A stretch of 64,000 nt of DNA from assembly GCF_029868385.1 (NCBI RefSeq), contig NZ_JARWNX010000040.1:186001-250000 (forward strand), read 5' to 3'. The DNA comes from Nocardia cyriacigeorgica (GTDB taxonomy: Bacteria > Actinomycetota > Actinomycetes > Mycobacteriales > Mycobacteriaceae). The notes under the pieces were generated by a model. The model did not search any database, was not told the DNA's origin, and saw only the letters and a list, made by a program, of their open reading frames with translations. Within the stretch, counting starts at the first letter, position 1, and the number at the start of each line of letters is the position of its first letter. The position numbers and the translations under genes were made by a program. Positions 53,355-60,352 of this stretch are shown here, one piece after another.

Positions 53355-53655
53355 GGTCGGGTCTCCCGGCGGTGAGCTGTCGATGGGGCCGTGCGCGCAG
53401 AAGCGACGATGCGACACGCGGACTCGAGATCGGCCGTGGCGTCATGGCGGGCGCGTGGTGCCCGGCGAGGGGATGGTGCCGGTCGTCGGCGCGGTACGGC
53501 GAGATCGATGCAGCCGTGGGCAGTGGTCGGCCGCGTTTGCGGCGGCAGGACCAACGTGTCGGGTTCGGGGACCCCGGCGGGGCGTGGACGGGAGTTGTTC
53601 GCCACGCACGACGCGGCATAGGCAAAGTGAACTGCGAACGATGTGGCGGAGAACC
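53355..53655. other. 300-base gap inside the uncharacterised operon
   Basis: Between gene 3 (stop at 53656) and the helicase gene. All open frames here are arginine/proline-rich and look non-coding. It may carry a promoter for the helicase, or be a decayed spacer. Confidence 0.35.
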
Positions 53656-55239
53656 TCACGACCACTCCTCGGCTGGTTCGTCCGCGCTGGGGGCATATTC
53701 CGGTGGAGGCCCGCCGTGTGTCCACGGAGTCTCTTCGCGGGCAGGCAGTTTGGCCGGGGCATTGAAACTTGCTGGCGAGAAACGTGCGAAGCCCACGACA
53801 TCACCGACTTCGGGCACCGAGCCGGGTGGCGCGGTGAGGGCTCGACCCATCCCGCCTTCGAGTTCGAGCACGATGCCGTCCTCGTCGACCTCGACGACCT
53901 TTCCCTTCTGCTTCACCCGCTCGATGCTGAACAGCGTCTCGTCGAGGGATGCACGGAAAGGGTCGTCGGTACGAACCCGGATATGAGGGCGCAGTTTGCG
54001 GCGGGAACCGCTGGTGTCGATGCGGTCCGGTTCGCTGTCGAAGACCTCGCCGCGGAATGCCTCTCCGGCGAGCCGACGTTCGATCATCACGCGCGGGTCG
54101 TCGAAGGCGCGTTCGGCTTCGAAGATGTCGAGGGCGCGTTCGCGGTCGAGGAGGCGGCGGACGGCGGGGACGGCGGAGTCGCGGCGGGCCTGGGGGAGGC
54201 TTTCAGGGAGGTCGGCGGTGAAGCGGGAGTAGGCGGAGCGGTCGTTGAGCCAGCGGCGGGGCACGCTGGCGCCTTCGGGGAGGGCGCGGAGTAGTTCGAT
54301 GCCCCGCCACATCAGGTGCCAGGTGGGTTCGAGTTGGGCGCGTAGGGCGCTCTCGAGGCGGTGTACGGCGACGGTCCTCGCTTCGTCGCCGATGGCGTTG
54401 TCGTAGGCGGTGATCAGCGGGGCCAGTTCTTCGTTGTCGAAGCTCGGATCGGTGGCGGGGCCCGCGGGCGGGGTGCGTAGCGGGTCTTCGGCGAGTGCGG
54501 CGGCTTGGGCGCCGGTGCGGCCGTGCGGTGGGGCGATCCAGCCGAGGAGGGCAGCGAGGTTGGCGTCTTCGAGGGCGGATTGGCCGGTGGCCCAATGCAT
54601 GGTGAGCACGGTGGTCAGTGGGAGCAGCGCGCAGGAACCCGGATGTTCGGCGCGGTCGGCGAACCAAGTGAGCCAGCGGCCGAGCAGCGGCACCGACTCG
54701 GGGACAGCGGTGGGTCCTTCGGTGGGGTGGAAGCGGACCGAGCGGCCGAGGAGACGGAGGAACTCGACGCCGCCGCCGTTGGGGACCAGCAGTTGCGGTG
54801 CGTCGTTGTAGCGCTTCCACTCCTGTGGTGCTGCCGCCTCGTCGGTTTCGGTCTGCTCGCCCGCGGCGGAAAGGCCGGCCGCCTCGGTCTTGCTCGCCGC
54901 ACCGGCATCGCTCCCGCTGCGGGACTTGATCGGCACCAGTTCGAACGAGGCCGATGGGTCGGCGAAGGACGAGATATAGGGCAGCACCCGGTCGGCGACA
55001 TCCGCGATGAATTGCAGGCGCAGGACGCGGTCGCGGGGCTGGGGGACGATGAGGAACTCGACGTCATCGGGCGCTGTGCCTGCCAGCAGCGCCAGCGGTG
55101 CCGCCGCTTCGCCCGCCAGGCGCAGCGGGACGATGACCAGGGGCCGGTCCGAGAGATGATGATGGCGCACGTCCGCGATCGGCTGTGCCCGACCGGCCTG
55201 TGCTGCTTCGATTCTGGCGAGGGCGGTGAGCACGCTCAT
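53656..55239 (-). CDS. 527-residue protein of unknown family (gene 3 of an uncharacterised operon)
   Basis: From ATG 55239 (MSVLTALARIEAAQAGRAQP), overlapping the nuclease stop (ATGA). The open frame continues to 56439, but that part is the shadow of the nuclease gene. The N-terminus has a beta-alpha core (PLVIVPLRLAGEAAAPLALL, VEFLIVPQPRDRVLRLQFIA). The middle is helical and Trp-rich (VPLLGRWLTWFADRAEHPGS, LTTVLTMHWATGQSALEDAN). The end has a small beta domain (SIERVKQKGKVVEVDEDGIV, ALTAPPGSVPEVGDVVGFAR). No catalytic signature is recognised. It may be the sensor or scaffold of the system. Confidence 0.65.
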   Translation of the reverse strand: MSVLTALARIEAAQAGRAQPIADVRHHHLSDRPLVIVPLRLAGEAAAPLALLAGTAPDDVEFLIVPQPRDRVLRLQFIADVADRVLPYISSFADPSASFELVPIKSRSGSDAGAASKTEAAGLSAAGEQTETDEAAAPQEWKRYNDAPQLLVPNGGGVEFLRLLGRSVRFHPTEGPTAVPESVPLLGRWLTWFADRAEHPGSCALLPLTTVLTMHWATGQSALEDANLAALLGWIAPPHGRTGAQAAALAEDPLRTPPAGPATDPSFDNEELAPLITAYDNAIGDEARTVAVHRLESALRAQLEPTWHLMWRGIELLRALPEGASVPRRWLNDRSAYSRFTADLPESLPQARRDSAVPAVRRLLDRERALDIFEAERAFDDPRVMIERRLAGEAFRGEVFDSEPDRIDTSGSRRKLRPHIRVRTDDPFRASLDETLFSIERVKQKGKVVEVDEDGIVLELEGGMGRALTAPPGSVPEVGDVVGFARFSPASFNAPAKLPAREETPWTHGGPPPEYAPSADEPAEEWS

Positions 55240-56321
55240 CCGGCGATCTCCAGACGCAGTCGGTGCGCGATACGGAGCTTTTCGGCGATATCGGCGTGTT
55301 CGGGGCCGGGGGTGAGGGTGCCGTTCGCCAAGGCCAGGACGGTGTCCATCTGGTCGATTCCGCCGACGTCGTCGCAGACGCCGCGGCCGAGCACATCCAC
55401 CGAACCGCACGCTGTGGCTTCGGCGCGGCAGGCGAAGGCCAGGTCGCAGGTGGACATGCATTCGGGTGCGTAGCGGGACGGGATGGCGGCGATGGTTGCG
55501 GCCAGCTTGTCGCCGGGCTCGAAGGTGGCCTCCGGTGGCAGAGATTGTGCGAGTGCGGGAATCGAGGTGAGTCGGGAGAGTTGGCGGGCGATGACGGCGA
55601 GCTGTTTGCGCAGGTCCACCAGTTCGGCGGTGGGGCGGTTGGTGAAGTTTTCGGTGCAGACCAGGATCGCGTTGTGCGAGACCAGCTCCGGTGACTCGCC
55701 GATCTCGGTCATCAGCTCGCGCAGCGCCAGGACATACACCGCGGATTGCCGCGCGGCGGAGGCGACCTGGACCGGATCGGCCCTGCCGTCCACGACGGGG
55801 AACGATTTGATCTCGACGACGTGGAACTGCCCGTCGATCTGGAGCGCCACCACATCGGGCTCCAGATACGCGGGGACACCGGCGATGTCGAGTCGCAGCA
55901 TCGGATGGTCGAACATCGTGCCCTCGCCCGAATGGACGGCGTGGGCGAGCAGCTGCCGGGTCCGCTGATAGCGCACGGCGTTTCCGGCGTTCTCGCCGAC
56001 CGTGCCGAGATCGTGGTAGGCGACCTCGGGGATGGTGAGCCGCAGTTTGTCGCGCAGCAGGGCGAGTAGTTCGGCGCAGCCGTTGGCCTTCACCATCGCT
56101 TCGAAGGCGTTGCCGCGGGTGATCGCGAATTGCGATTGGCCGAACCGTGGTGGATGGCCGAGAGCCTGCGCGATCGCGGCTTTGTCGACGGCGGCGGCGT
56201 CGAGGAGGGCGCGGCGGGAGCAGCCGGGGTTGGCGGTGAGCGCGGCGATGGTGCGTGCGTTGTGGCGGGCGGTGGGTGCGGCGCCGCGCAACTGGTCGAG
56301 TTGTGCTGTGAGGGTGCTCAT
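55236..56321 (-). CDS. Cas4/RecB-like nuclease with Cys cluster (gene 2 of an uncharacterised operon)
   Basis: 361 residues from ATG 56321, overlapping the previous stop (ATGA). A PD-(D/E)XK core is visible: EPDVVALQIDGQFHVVEIKS with the acidic residue near 153 and EIK near 168, followed by an alpha helix QVASAARQSAVYVLALRELM. Near residue 282 lies ECMSTCDLAFACRAEA, a C-x3-C-x5-C cluster that resembles the Cas4/AddB iron-sulfur cluster; an N-terminal Cys (NGCAELL, near residue 80) could be the fourth ligand. No cas genes are near. The likely activity is DNA end resection or cleavage together with the operon's helicase. The family assignment is from motif spacing only. Confidence 0.7.
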   Translation of the reverse strand: MSTLTAQLDQLRGAAPTARHNARTIAALTANPGCSRRALLDAAAVDKAAIAQALGHPPRFGQSQFAITRGNAFEAMVKANGCAELLALLRDKLRLTIPEVAYHDLGTVGENAGNAVRYQRTRQLLAHAVHSGEGTMFDHPMLRLDIAGVPAYLEPDVVALQIDGQFHVVEIKSFPVVDGRADPVQVASAARQSAVYVLALRELMTEIGESPELVSHNAILVCTENFTNRPTAELVDLRKQLAVIARQLSRLTSIPALAQSLPPEATFEPGDKLAATIAAIPSRYAPECMSTCDLAFACRAEATACGSVDVLGRGVCDDVGGIDQMDTVLALANGTLTPGPEHADIAEKLRIAHRLRLEIAG

Positions 56322-57103
56322 CCGACCTCGCTTCGTCGGGCGGCCACGCCGAGCCGGGTGCCGAACAGTTGGGCGGCTGGGTCGTCGAGCTGGCGGGTGG
56401 CCCGCTGGGCGGCCTGTTCGCGTTGGTGGGTGTCTTCATCGATATGCACCGCGAGTTCCCCGCGGGCGGCCTCGATGACGGCGGCGGGGTCGAGTCGGTC
56501 CGGGGTGCCGTCTATCCCCGGAATCGAGGTGGTGAGCTGCCACAGCACCCGTCGCCCGGACGGTTCGGAGTGTTGGTGGGCGCTGACGTGCTCGGCGAGG
56601 CGGATCGCGACCTTCAACAGATCCACCCGCGGGCTCAGCGGGCCGACCATGCGCTGCGCGAGCGGCCAGGTGCTCACCGCGAACAAACCACGGGCCGGTG
56701 CCAGCAGGTCGGTGGTCAGCGCCGAGCAGATGTAATAGGGCCGGGCGAAGGGGGCGGCGCGGAAGGAGCGCTCTTCATCGCGGCGCAGGCTCGTCAGCCG
56801 GGCGGGGACCAGTTCGCCGGAGAAGAAGCCGGTGTGCACGGCCAGTACGAGTTTCGGTGCGGATGGCACCGACAACAGCGTGAGGGCGCGGTGGACATGC
56901 TCGCGGACCGGGACGGTCGAGGTCGGAGGTACCGGTGCTTCCGGCGCGGCGCCGAGAACGACCGCGTCCCAGGAGTCTTCGGCTCGGCGTAGCTCGGCGC
57001 GAAGTCGTCGCGCGGTGGTGCGATCACCGCTGGCCGCAGCGCGTCGGACCTCGGCTCGCAGCTCCGCGATCTGCGCCTCCAGCTCTTCTGCTGAGTGCGT
57101 CAC
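56318..57103 (-). CDS. coiled-coil hypothetical protein (gene 1 of an uncharacterised operon)
   Basis: 261 residues from the GTG at 57103. The first 50 residues form a charged coiled coil (SAEELEAQIAELRAEVRRAA, RRLRAELRRAEDSWDAVVL). The rest (LVLAVHTGFFSGELVPARLT, FARPYYICSALTTDLLAPAR, VLWQLTTSIPGIDG) is a globular domain that I do not recognise. There is no ribosome site; a TAGGTT hexamer lies exactly 7 bases before the GTG, so the message is probably leaderless. Its stop overlaps the nuclease start (ATGA). It heads the operon. Confidence 0.65.
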   Translation of the reverse strand: MTHSAEELEAQIAELRAEVRRAAASGDRTTARRLRAELRRAEDSWDAVVLGAAPEAPVPPTSTVPVREHVHRALTLLSVPSAPKLVLAVHTGFFSGELVPARLTSLRRDEERSFRAAPFARPYYICSALTTDLLAPARGLFAVSTWPLAQRMVGPLSPRVDLLKVAIRLAEHVSAHQHSEPSGRRVLWQLTTSIPGIDGTPDRLDPAAVIEAARGELAVHIDEDTHQREQAAQRATRQLDDPAAQLFGTRLGVAARRSEVG

Positions 57104-57110
57104 GGGTGAG

Positions 57111-57152
57111 AACCTATCCAGAGGTTCCAGTAAAGTCCAGTAACTGCCAGTA
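57111..57152 (-). promoter_or_regulatory. leaderless promoter with three TACTGG repeats at 10-bp spacing
   Basis: On the minus strand the -10 like TAGGTT (57116-57111) is 7 bases from the GTG start. Upstream, TACTGG occurs three times, at 57152-57147, 57142-57137 and 57132-57127, each offset by exactly 10 bp. The repeats cover the -35 position, so a regulator binding on one face of the helix is likely. Confidence 0.65.
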
Positions 57153-57277
57153 TTCGTGGCAGCGTGTCGCGCGCTGGAGACTGATCGGACATCACCTACT
57201 ACATACGGGACGAAAACCGTGTGGGTGAGAGCCGCTCGTCACTGCCCTGGCGGCAAGACGCACGCAACGAGTCTCGT

Positions 57278-58702
57278 CTACCGCCGGATCGGGACGAGTG
57301 AGCCGGTGAGGTCGCGGAATGCGTCCAGGATCAGCGAGCCGTAGTGATCGGGATCGGGCATCATCGCCTCGCCCGAGCTGAAGGAGATGACGATCTCCTC
57401 ACCCTGTGACGTGATCAGATGGCGTAGCCCGTCGCCGTCCATCGTCGGGAGTACGCCGAAGATCCTGGCGATCGGCCGGTCGCAGAATTCGAGTGCGGTG
57501 GCGACCGGGGGCACGTTGCTGATGGTGGTGTTGACCAACGGGACAGTGTCGGCTGCTTCGAAATTGCGTTGGGCGCGAGCCCAGCCGGCCAGGCGGAGAA
57601 GCCAGGACGGGGAGGTTTCCACACGGGATTCGGTGCACAGGACCGACGGGTCGGAGTTGCGTTGTTTCTCGGAGGTGGCGGATTCGCGGATCGCCTGGAG
57701 GCGTTCGATGGGGTCGGTGATGTCGGTGTGGAGGTCGACATACATCTGGACCAGCTGGTTGGCGGAGGTCCAGGTGGTGATGGGGCGCATGGACATGGGG
57801 ACCATGGCGGCGAGCGAACCGGCGGGGAGTTCGTCTCGTTCGGCCAGGTAAGTGGTCAAAGCGCCCGCGATCGTGGCCAGCATCAGATCGTTGAGGGTGA
57901 TCCGGGTGGGGCTGTTGGCCTTGGCTTTCAGGACTTCGGCCAAGGGGATGGTGACCAGGTCGAAGGTCAGTGGGTGCTGGATGGGTCGGTTGAAGCGGGT
58001 GGCGGGGCGGTGGGGGAGCGGTTGGTCGAGTCGGCCCTCTTCGATACGGGTTTCGACTTCGGCTGCGGCGGAACGGGTGCGGCGTAGGCCTGTCGCGAAG
58101 CGGAGGGTGCCGAGGGTGAGGGCGTCGGCGGTGTGGAGTGCGGTGGTGGGCGTCGGCCAACGGGGATCGAGTTGAGGAGCAGGGGGTAAGGGGCCGTCGC
58201 CGAAGAGCTCGAGTTCCAGCTCGCGGGTGGCTACGCCGTCGCCCACGCTGTGGTGGAATTTCAGGACTACGAAGGTGGCTTCGCCGGGGAAGTTCGGTAC
58301 CTCGCGGACTCGGTCCATGACGTGGATCTCCCACGGAGGGCGGGCGAGATCCATTCGAGTGGACGCTGTTTCGGCGATCGCGCGACGGACGTCGGACCAG
58401 GTGCCCGGCGTGGTGAGCCGGACGTGGTCGCGGAGGTCGAGGATCGGGTCGGGGACCCAGTAGGGGAGGTCGAGATCCAGGGGGACGCGCTGGAGGCGGC
58501 GATGGAACAGCTTCGAGTGACCGAGGCGCGCTCGCACCCAGTCGACCACCTGATCCGTAGTCAGCGGCTTCGCGCCGGAGGAATCGAACGCGTAGACCGC
58601 GACGATGTTCGACAGGTGGCGGTCGGTTTCGTCGTAGACGAAGACGGCGTCGCGGGGGTGCAGCCGTTCGGCGGATATGCGCAGTGGGGCAGCGGATTTC
58701 AT
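57278..58702 (-). CDS. wax ester synthase/diacylglycerol acyltransferase (WS/DGAT family)
   Basis: 474 residues from ATG 58702 (the open frame above it is a shadow of the esterase gene). Start LRISAERLHPRDAVFVYDET, active-site VLKFHHSVGDGVATRELELE (HHxxxDG motif near residue 150), then the family blocks LNDLMLATIAGALTTYLAER and VNTTISNVPPVATALEFCDR. The PLW-like motif is degenerate. WS/DGAT enzymes join acyl-CoA to diacylglycerol or fatty alcohols to form storage lipid at the membrane. Its ATG overlaps the stop of the antigen-85-like gene (TGATG), so the two are coupled. Confidence 0.9.
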   Translation of the reverse strand: MKSAAPLRISAERLHPRDAVFVYDETDRHLSNIVAVYAFDSSGAKPLTTDQVVDWVRARLGHSKLFHRRLQRVPLDLDLPYWVPDPILDLRDHVRLTTPGTWSDVRRAIAETASTRMDLARPPWEIHVMDRVREVPNFPGEATFVVLKFHHSVGDGVATRELELELFGDGPLPPAPQLDPRWPTPTTALHTADALTLGTLRFATGLRRTRSAAAEVETRIEEGRLDQPLPHRPATRFNRPIQHPLTFDLVTIPLAEVLKAKANSPTRITLNDLMLATIAGALTTYLAERDELPAGSLAAMVPMSMRPITTWTSANQLVQMYVDLHTDITDPIERLQAIRESATSEKQRNSDPSVLCTESRVETSPSWLLRLAGWARAQRNFEAADTVPLVNTTISNVPPVATALEFCDRPIARIFGVLPTMDGDGLRHLITSQGEEIVISFSSGEAMMPDPDHYGSLILDAFRDLTGSLVPIRR

Positions 58703-59736
58703 CACGCGCCGATCGATTGCGCGATCATCGGCCACGAGCTGTGCAGGTCGTCCTCCCAATACCCCCAGGAGTGGGTGCCCATCGGGCGAATGTTGTAGGT
58801 GATATTGGTGCGGCCGAGTTCGGCGGTGCGTTGAGCGAGGCGGGTGGTGCAGAAATTGGTCGCGGCTTCGATGGTGCCGCCGACGAGGGTCTGGTTGAGG
58901 AGCTTGCGGGTGTCGTTGTCCAAGCGGGCATTGGCGAGAGTGTCGTGGATGCCGGGGAAGCCGCTGCCGCTGGAGACATACATGGGGATATTCGGCAGGC
59001 GGTGAGCTTGCAGATACGGGTCGTGTTGACGCCAGGCGTCGCCGCCGAGCGGGCCCCACATGTTCTCCGCGTCGCCGCCACCCATATTGATCACCGTTTT
59101 GACGAACGCCTGACCGATGGGATCGCTGGTCATCGCGCAGCCGCTGTAGGCCGAGGCGCTGCGGTAGAGGTCGGGTGCCTGGATGGTCAGATCCAGGACC
59201 GAAGTCCCTGCCATCGAGATACCGGCGAGGGCATTCACCCCGGTGGTGCCGAACGTCGAATCGACCACGGGCGGAAGCTCTTCGGTGAGGAAGGTGGCCC
59301 ACATGTTGCGGCCGTTGTTCTCCAGAGTCTCGGCGAGACCCTCGTCGGGGTTCTGCCAGTCGGTGTAGTAGCTGAACGCGCCCTCCATCGGGATGACGAC
59401 ATTGACATGTTTGTCGGCGAAGAATTCGACGGCGTCGGTCTGGCCGAACCAGTTGGCGGCATCCTCGCCGCCGCCCGCGCCGTTGAGCAGATACAAGGTC
59501 GGTGCGGGAATGTGAGTGTCTCTGGGGCGCAGCACTTTCAACGCGATCGAGCGTTGCATGGACGGTGAGAAGACGGTGATCTCGACGAGTTGTCCGGCAC
59601 CGATCGACTGACTCACCACCACCGGGCCGGGATCGGCGGACGCCATTGTCGCGCCGACGGCGAGTGGAGTGGCGCCCAATGCGAGAACGCATGCGGTCGA
59701 AGTGATTCCGCGTAACCTACCGAGATTCATCTGCAC
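58702..59736 (-). CDS. antigen-85-like mycolyltransferase/esterase
   Basis: 344 residues starting at GTG 59736 or ATG 59730. Signal peptide (RGITSTACVLALGATPLAVG, cut near ASADP). Alpha/beta hydrolase of the mycolyltransferase family: FSYYTDWQNPDEG, nucleophile in ALAGISMAGTSVLDLTIQ near residue 170, and catalytic His in GTHSWGYWEDDLHSSWP near the end. These secreted enzymes move mycolic acids onto trehalose, arabinogalactan or small proteins. The gene is coupled to the WS/DGAT gene. Directly upstream lie two genes for tiny MGSL peptides, possible substrates. Confidence 0.88.
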   Translation of the reverse strand: MQMNLGRLRGITSTACVLALGATPLAVGATMASADPGPVVVSQSIGAGQLVEITVFSPSMQRSIALKVLRPRDTHIPAPTLYLLNGAGGGEDAANWFGQTDAVEFFADKHVNVVIPMEGAFSYYTDWQNPDEGLAETLENNGRNMWATFLTEELPPVVDSTFGTTGVNALAGISMAGTSVLDLTIQAPDLYRSASAYSGCAMTSDPIGQAFVKTVINMGGGDAENMWGPLGGDAWRQHDPYLQAHRLPNIPMYVSSGSGFPGIHDTLANARLDNDTRKLLNQTLVGGTIEAATNFCTTRLAQRTAELGRTNITYNIRPMGTHSWGYWEDDLHSSWPMIAQSIGA

Positions 59737-59760
59737 ACCAACTACCGATCACATGGAGAT

Positions 59761-59790
59761 CGGGGGCACCCGCGTCGGCGGGCGCCCCCG
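59761..59790 (-). terminator. 13-bp hairpin terminator after the MGSL peptide genes
   Basis: Arms 59761-59773 and 59778-59790 pair over 13 bp with a 4-base loop. The one mismatch becomes a G-U pair only in minus-strand RNA, which supports a minus-direction terminator. It separates the peptide genes from the esterase gene. Confidence 0.75.
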
Positions 59791-59806
59791 AATCGTTGCC
59801 TGGGGT

Positions 59807-59923
59807 CTACTTGCCGGGGGCAGGCGTACCGCCGCTCAGGGTGATCAGCGCGTTGACGATATTGGTGCCGTTCTCGCCGAGGCTCGCGGTTCCCATGCCC
59901 AGAATGTCGATGAGCGATCCCAT
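59807..59923 (-). CDS. 38-residue MGSL peptide, porin-like or surface peptide candidate
   Basis: MGSLIDILGMGTASLGENG then TNIVNALITLSGGTPAPGK. The ATG has GGAG 7 bases before it. It has no signal peptide, is amphipathic and nearly neutral, and shares the MGSL start with the gene upstream. In size and character it resembles the tiny PorA/PorH channel peptides of Corynebacterium and Rhodococcus, which are exported without signal peptides and, in Corynebacterium, are O-mycoloylated by an antigen-85-type enzyme. A Ser/Thr-rich composition would allow that. A terminator follows immediately. Confidence 0.65.
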   Translation of the reverse strand: MGSLIDILGMGTASLGENGTNIVNALITLSGGTPAPGK

Positions 59924-59964
59924 TGTTTTCTCCTACCGTGTGTTGTGAATCGAGCTGTCGAACG

Positions 59965-59990
59965 CCGGACCGGAGGGGTGGGCGGTCCGG
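59965..59990 (-). terminator. hairpin between the two MGSL peptide genes
   Basis: Perfect 8-bp stem (ccggaccg / cggtccgg) with a 10-base loop, 12 bases after the first peptide gene's stop. It may be a partial terminator or an mRNA-stabilising element that sets the ratio of the two peptides. Confidence 0.5.
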
Positions 59991-60001
59991 TTGTTCGGGA
60001 A

Positions 60002-60124
60002 TCAGCCGGTGAAGTTCTTGAGGCCCTCGAGCGAACCGAGGAAGACGTCCAAGAGGCCATCGCCCGCCACGGCCGAGCCGAGGGCCGGAATCATGGCGCC
60101 GAGCAGGTCGCTGAGCGAACCCAT
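60002..60124 (-). CDS. 40-residue MGSL peptide, porin-like or surface peptide candidate
   Basis: MGSLSDLLGAMIPALGSAV then AGDGLLDVFLGSLEGLKNFTG. The ATG has an AAGGAGA site 7 bases before it. The peptide is amphipathic and helical in pattern (repeating LL/IP/LG hydrophobics), without a signal peptide. It shares the first four residues and its size with the peptide downstream, so the two are likely paralogues acting together. A good promoter lies about 100 bases upstream. A membrane or envelope role is inferred from size, pairing and the mycolyltransferase neighbour. Confidence 0.65.
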   Translation of the reverse strand: MGSLSDLLGAMIPALGSAVAGDGLLDVFLGSLEGLKNFTG

Positions 60125-60223
60125 AGCGAATCTCCTTCTACGAGACTTGTTGCGAATCCCTCTCGGCTGTCGGGGGCGACTCCGAGAGGTAGGTCACGTA
60201 AGTGTCTCTACTGTGACGTGGGC

Positions 60224-60253
60224 AACATACCAAGCGACTGTTTGTGTTGACAA
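60224..60253 (-). promoter_or_regulatory. predicted promoter of the MGSL peptide genes
   Basis: On the minus strand, TTGTCA (60253-60248) and TATGTT (60229-60224) are 18 bp apart, close to sigma-70 consensus. The implied leader of about 90 bases contains a perfect 7-bp hairpin (60160-60166 with 60182-60188). Such a near-consensus promoter is uncommon in this GC-rich DNA and predicts strong expression. Confidence 0.6.
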
Positions 60254-60352
60254 GGGGTTGTTTCACATTTTGTCGGGTCATGGGATGTACTGGCAGGTCG
60301 GATAGATAAAACGCAGGTCACGCCCCATGAATTGGGGGCTTGGGGGTGTTGG

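Noticed and set aside
53656..56439. A 927-codon minus-strand gene
   Set aside because: Its first 400 codons are an arginine/proline-rich shadow of the nuclease gene in another frame; the real gene starts at ATG 55239.
24027..57103. BREX or DISARM system
   Set aside because: Methylases and helicases occur, but no PglZ-type phosphatase, BrxC, DrmA or DrmB equivalent was recognised.
57278..59692. An 804-codon minus-strand gene
   Set aside because: The first 330 codons are the antigen-85-like gene read out of frame; the WS/DGAT starts at 58702.
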